This document shows positions 50,266 to 52,648 of a DNA stretch of 52,648 bases, piece after piece. The stretch is from assembly GCA_900317345.1 (NCBI GenBank), contig ONGK01000003.1, forward strand, positions 1 through 52,648, written 5' to 3'. Below the pieces are notes generated by a model. It was given only the letters and a program-made list of their open reading frames with translations, was not told the DNA's origin and did no database searches. Position numbers and translations under genes: made by a program. The DNA is from an uncultured Bacteroidales bacterium. Lineage in GTDB: Bacteria > Bacteroidota > Bacteroidia > Bacteroidales > Paludibacteraceae. Positions within the stretch are counted from its first letter, which is position 1; every line of letters begins with the position of its first letter.

Positions 50266-50308
50266 AAGAATAAAGACCGTTCATTTCATTCACTGAAAGA
50301 ATAAAGAC
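50251..50308 (-). repeat. Composite heptamer repeat, inverted, between GH16 and the symporter gene
   Basis: Read on the minus strand it contains CTTTATT, CTTTCAG, a TGAATGAAATGAACGGT spacer, then CTTTATT, CTTTTAG and CGTAGCGGT. On the plus strand this appears as AAAGAATAAAGAC at 50265-50277 and again at 50296-50308. The copy nearest the GH16 stop matches the tsaB repeat at 23 of 27 aligned positions by my count. Confidence 0.65.
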
Positions 50309-50313
50309 TAAAT

Positions 50314-51663
50314 ATGAAACTATCGATTAAAGAGAAACTGGGGTACAGTTTAGGCGATACCGCGTCGCACTTTGTGTGGGACCTGGTAGGCTTTTGGTTG
50401 CTGATTTTCTACACCGACATTTATGGACTAAGTCCTGCTTTGGCGGGTGTAATCATGTTCGTTGGTTCCATCTGGGATGCCGTCATGGACCCGATAGTAG
50501 GTATCATCTCCGACCGTACAAATAGCCGGTGGGGTAAGTTCCGTCCGTATTTGTTGTTCGGCTCGGTGCCGTATGCCATTCTCGCGGTGCTGGCCTTTAC
50601 CACGCCGGAGTTCGGGCTGAATGGTAAGTTCGCTTATGCGCTCATCACCTGTCTGCTTCTGCGCACAGCGTACGCGTTTGTGAACTTGCCCTATAGCTCG
50701 TTGAGCGCCGTGATGACGGACGACAGTAACGAACGCGCAGGACTGAATACCTATCGTTTCATTGCGGCGTATATCGGTCAGTTCATCGTAACCGGAGCGG
50801 CTCTCTATCTCGTCAAATGGCTTGGCGCCATCGGCAATGAAGGTGTGGTGAACCAGGCGCAGGGATACCAATATACGGTAGGCCTATTCGGTATACTGAG
50901 TATCGCATTCTTCCTCATCGCGTTTGCCACCACCAAAGAGCGTGTGCCACAACCGGAGAAACAGGACAGCAATGTGCTCAAGGACTTCAAATACCTGTTT
51001 ATGAACAAAGCATGGATAGTGCTGACCTGCGTTGGCATCGTGTCGTTTATCATGTTCGCCATGCAGAATGCCGCTATTGCTTATTACTTCAAATACTATA
51101 TCCACGATGCGGAGAACGTGCAGCTCTTCAATGTGCTCGGTACGGTTGCGTTGATAGTGGCGTTACCCGCCTCCAAACCGCTTGCTAAGCGATTTGGTAA
51201 CAAAGCGGTATATATCATGTCTTCCGTGGTTTCGGGTGTGTTCTTTGCGCTCATCTTCGCTGCGGGCGATAACCTGCCGCTGGTTTATACGTTCAATATC
51301 CTTGCCAAGATGGCATATGCGCCGGCTGTACCGCTGCTATGGACGATGCTGGCGGACGTGGCGGACTATGGCGAATGGAAATTCAACCGACGCACGACAG
51401 GTCTCTGTTTCTCAGCGTCCGTGCTGGCGCAGAAACTGGGTTGGGCAATCGGCGCTGCGGCGGCAGGATGGATTCTATCCGTCACTCATTTCGTGGCGAA
51501 TGCCGATATGCAATCAGACAGCGCTATGATGGGTATCCGTCTGTTAGTCAGTGTTATTCCCGGTGTGTTGTATGCTTCGTGCGCACTGGTGATGATGTTC
51601 TATAACCTCGATAACGCAACCATGGAGCAGATGAAAAATGAACTGGATGAAAGAAGGAAATAA
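50314..51663 (+). CDS. GPH-family (MelB-like) sugar:cation symporter
   Basis: The 449-residue product is strongly hydrophobic with about 12 helices. It carries the family start KEKLGYSLGDTASHFVWD, the DAVMDPIVGIISDRTNSRWGKFRPYLL motif between helices 2 and 3, and DVADYGEWKFNRRTTGL in the second half, all typical of the glycoside-pentoside-hexuronide family. It should bring short gluco-oligosaccharides, or glucose-containing disaccharides, across the inner membrane with a cation. The next gene starts two bases after its stop. Confidence 0.92.
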   Translation: MKLSIKEKLGYSLGDTASHFVWDLVGFWLLIFYTDIYGLSPALAGVIMFVGSIWDAVMDPIVGIISDRTNSRWGKFRPYLLFGSVPYAILAVLAFTTPEFGLNGKFAYALITCLLLRTAYAFVNLPYSSLSAVMTDDSNERAGLNTYRFIAAYIGQFIVTGAALYLVKWLGAIGNEGVVNQAQGYQYTVGLFGILSIAFFLIAFATTKERVPQPEKQDSNVLKDFKYLFMNKAWIVLTCVGIVSFIMFAMQNAAIAYYFKYYIHDAENVQLFNVLGTVALIVALPASKPLAKRFGNKAVYIMSSVVSGVFFALIFAAGDNLPLVYTFNILAKMAYAPAVPLLWTMLADVADYGEWKFNRRTTGLCFSASVLAQKLGWAIGAAAAGWILSVTHFVANADMQSDSAMMGIRLLVSVIPGVLYASCALVMMFYNLDNATMEQMKNELDERRK

Positions 51664-51664
51664 T

Positions 51665-52648
51665 ATGGTAAAAGGACAATTTATATCGATTGACGGCGAG
51701 CGTTTCTATGAGATAGCCAATTATGACGAGATGCAACCGTTCTTCATCTCGCTGGCTTCGGATACCGATTTGTGGATGTATCTGGCTTCAACCGGAGGTC
51801 TGACCTGCGGCCGTCGTTCGCCTAACGAAGCACTCTTCCCGTACTATACGGACGATAAGATAACCGAGAGTTATGAGTTCACAGGTCCAAAGATCGTGAT
51901 TAAGGTCAAAGGAGAACCATTCCAAGTGAATGGGGACCTGCTATGGAGACCTTTCTCTGCGCAACAGCAGGATGTGTTTGTTCTGTCCCGCAAGATTGCC
52001 AAATCGACGGTATGCAACCAGATTGTCTTCTGCGAAGAGAACCACACTCTCAAACTACGTTTCTCCTATGTCTGGGCACCGGCAGGCAAACACGGATGGG
52101 TACGCCGTGCTACGCTGGAGAACTTAGGCAACAGAGCTACGGATGTAGCGATTGACGATCGTCTGCAGAACGTGCTTCCGGCAGGTGTGGAAAGAAAGAC
52201 GCAGAATGAGTTCTCCACGCTGGTGGACGGCTATAAGAAAACTGAACTGGTGCCCGGCACATCGCTGGCGCTCTTCCGTATGGAAGCTATCCTTGTGGAC
52301 CGAGCCGAACCCTCGGAGTCGCTCACATGCAACACCGTTTATTGCCTCGGGCTGCCGAATGCGTCCTATGACCAAACTTCCTCCAAAGGTGTACGCGGTG
52401 CATATGTAGCCCAAGCAAGTCTTCGTTTGCCGGCACGCGGTGCGCAGACTTGGTATAATGTCCTCGATGTGAGTCAAGATGCCGTGGCGGTGCATGACTT
52501 AATGCATTTCATCGCTCAGTCGGACGCTATCGACCAGATTGAGGCGGCGATGAAGCAATCCACCGAGACACTCAAGCGCATCGTGGCGCAGAACGATGGC
52601 GTGCAGCACACGGCGGACGAAGCGAACGACGCACGCCATTTCGCCAAT
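51665..52648 (+). CDS. Putative GH94-clan glucan/disaccharide phosphorylase, N-terminal part (3' truncated)
   Basis: An ATG at 51665 opens a frame of 328 codons that runs to the window edge. There is no signal peptide, so the protein should be cytoplasmic. The start (GQFISIDGERFYEIANYD), the LASTGGLTCGRRSPNEALFPYYTDDKI segment and the beta-rich organisation resemble the N-terminal sandwich domain of the cellobiose/laminaribiose phosphorylase clan (GH94, GH149, GH161). The catalytic domain is not in the window, so the family and specificity cannot be settled. It follows a symporter in a beta-1,3-glucan locus, which fits a phosphorolytic enzyme for imported laminari-oligosaccharides. A different sandwich-domain protein remains possible. 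Confidence 0.55.
   Translation, partial: MVKGQFISIDGERFYEIANYDEMQPFFISLASDTDLWMYLASTGGLTCGRRSPNEALFPYYTDDKITESYEFTGPKIVIKVKGEPFQVNGDLLWRPFSAQQQDVFVLSRKIAKSTVCNQIVFCEENHTLKLRFSYVWAPAGKHGWVRRATLENLGNRATDVAIDDRLQNVLPAGVERKTQNEFSTLVDGYKKTELVPGTSLALFRMEAILVDRAEPSESLTCNTVYCLGLPNASYDQTSSKGVRGAYVAQASLRLPARGAQTWYNVLDVSQDAVAVHDLMHFIAQSDAIDQIEAAMKQSTETLKRIVAQNDGVQHTADEANDARHFAN

Overview
The window comes from a member of the Bacteroidota, most likely an uncultured Bacteroidales. Several signs agree: promoters of the TTTG / TAnnTTTG type, a SusC/SusD pair, lipoproteins, an OmpA-family protein, the type IX secretion (T9SS) lipoprotein PorW/SprE, and secreted proteins ending in T9SS-type sorting domains. 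I cannot fix the genus.

Region 1 (1-21.4 kb) is a surface and secretion region on the + strand. It holds the end of one T9SS-type secreted protein and a 3729-residue secreted protein built from about 13 jelly-roll ('cleaved adhesin / choice-of-anchor J'-like) modules alternating with 12 fibronectin type III-like modules. After a terminator and a clear promoter comes a tight run of five genes: a 1041-aa secreted protein with a PKD-like domain, a 336-aa outer-membrane barrel candidate, an OmpA-family protein, tsaB, and porW/sprE. A secretion component is therefore adjacent to likely substrates.

Region 2 (21.4-31.5 kb) is mostly housekeeping: tRNA-Pro(GGG) on the minus strand, miaB, an unusual leader with two terminator-like hairpins and a 35-codon ORF before greA, a HIT-family protein, an M13 metallopeptidase (minus), pnp (plus), a membrane-anchored TPR/HTH regulator (minus) and an aldo/keto reductase (plus). 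Two divergent promoter pairs, all with 20-base spacers, can be read directly.

Region 3 (31.5-52.6 kb) is a beta-1,3-glucan utilisation locus, all on the + strand: two large secreted discoidin/Fn3 proteins, a GH81 endo-beta-1,3-glucanase with two discoidin modules, SusC, SusD, a surface glycan-binding lipoprotein candidate, a GH128 lipoprotein, two GH16 enzymes (one secreted, one lipoprotein), a GPH-type sugar symporter, and the start of a protein that may be a GH94-clan glucan phosphorylase, cut by the window end. In the likely scheme, surface enzymes cut the glucan, SusCD imports oligosaccharides, periplasmic and surface GH16/GH128 trim them, the symporter carries short products inward, and a phosphorylase splits them. 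Four of these proteins share a short C-terminal tail that resembles a reduced sorting signal.

Unexplained structure includes a dispersed composite repeat built from 7-base words (in tsaB, in a GH16 signal peptide and before the symporter), other 7-base tandem repeats inside miaB and the porW signal peptide, a 17-bp direct repeat with 22-bp period upstream of the glucan locus, the greA leader, and a recurrent beta-sandwich-like module of about 150 residues in the glucan proteins.
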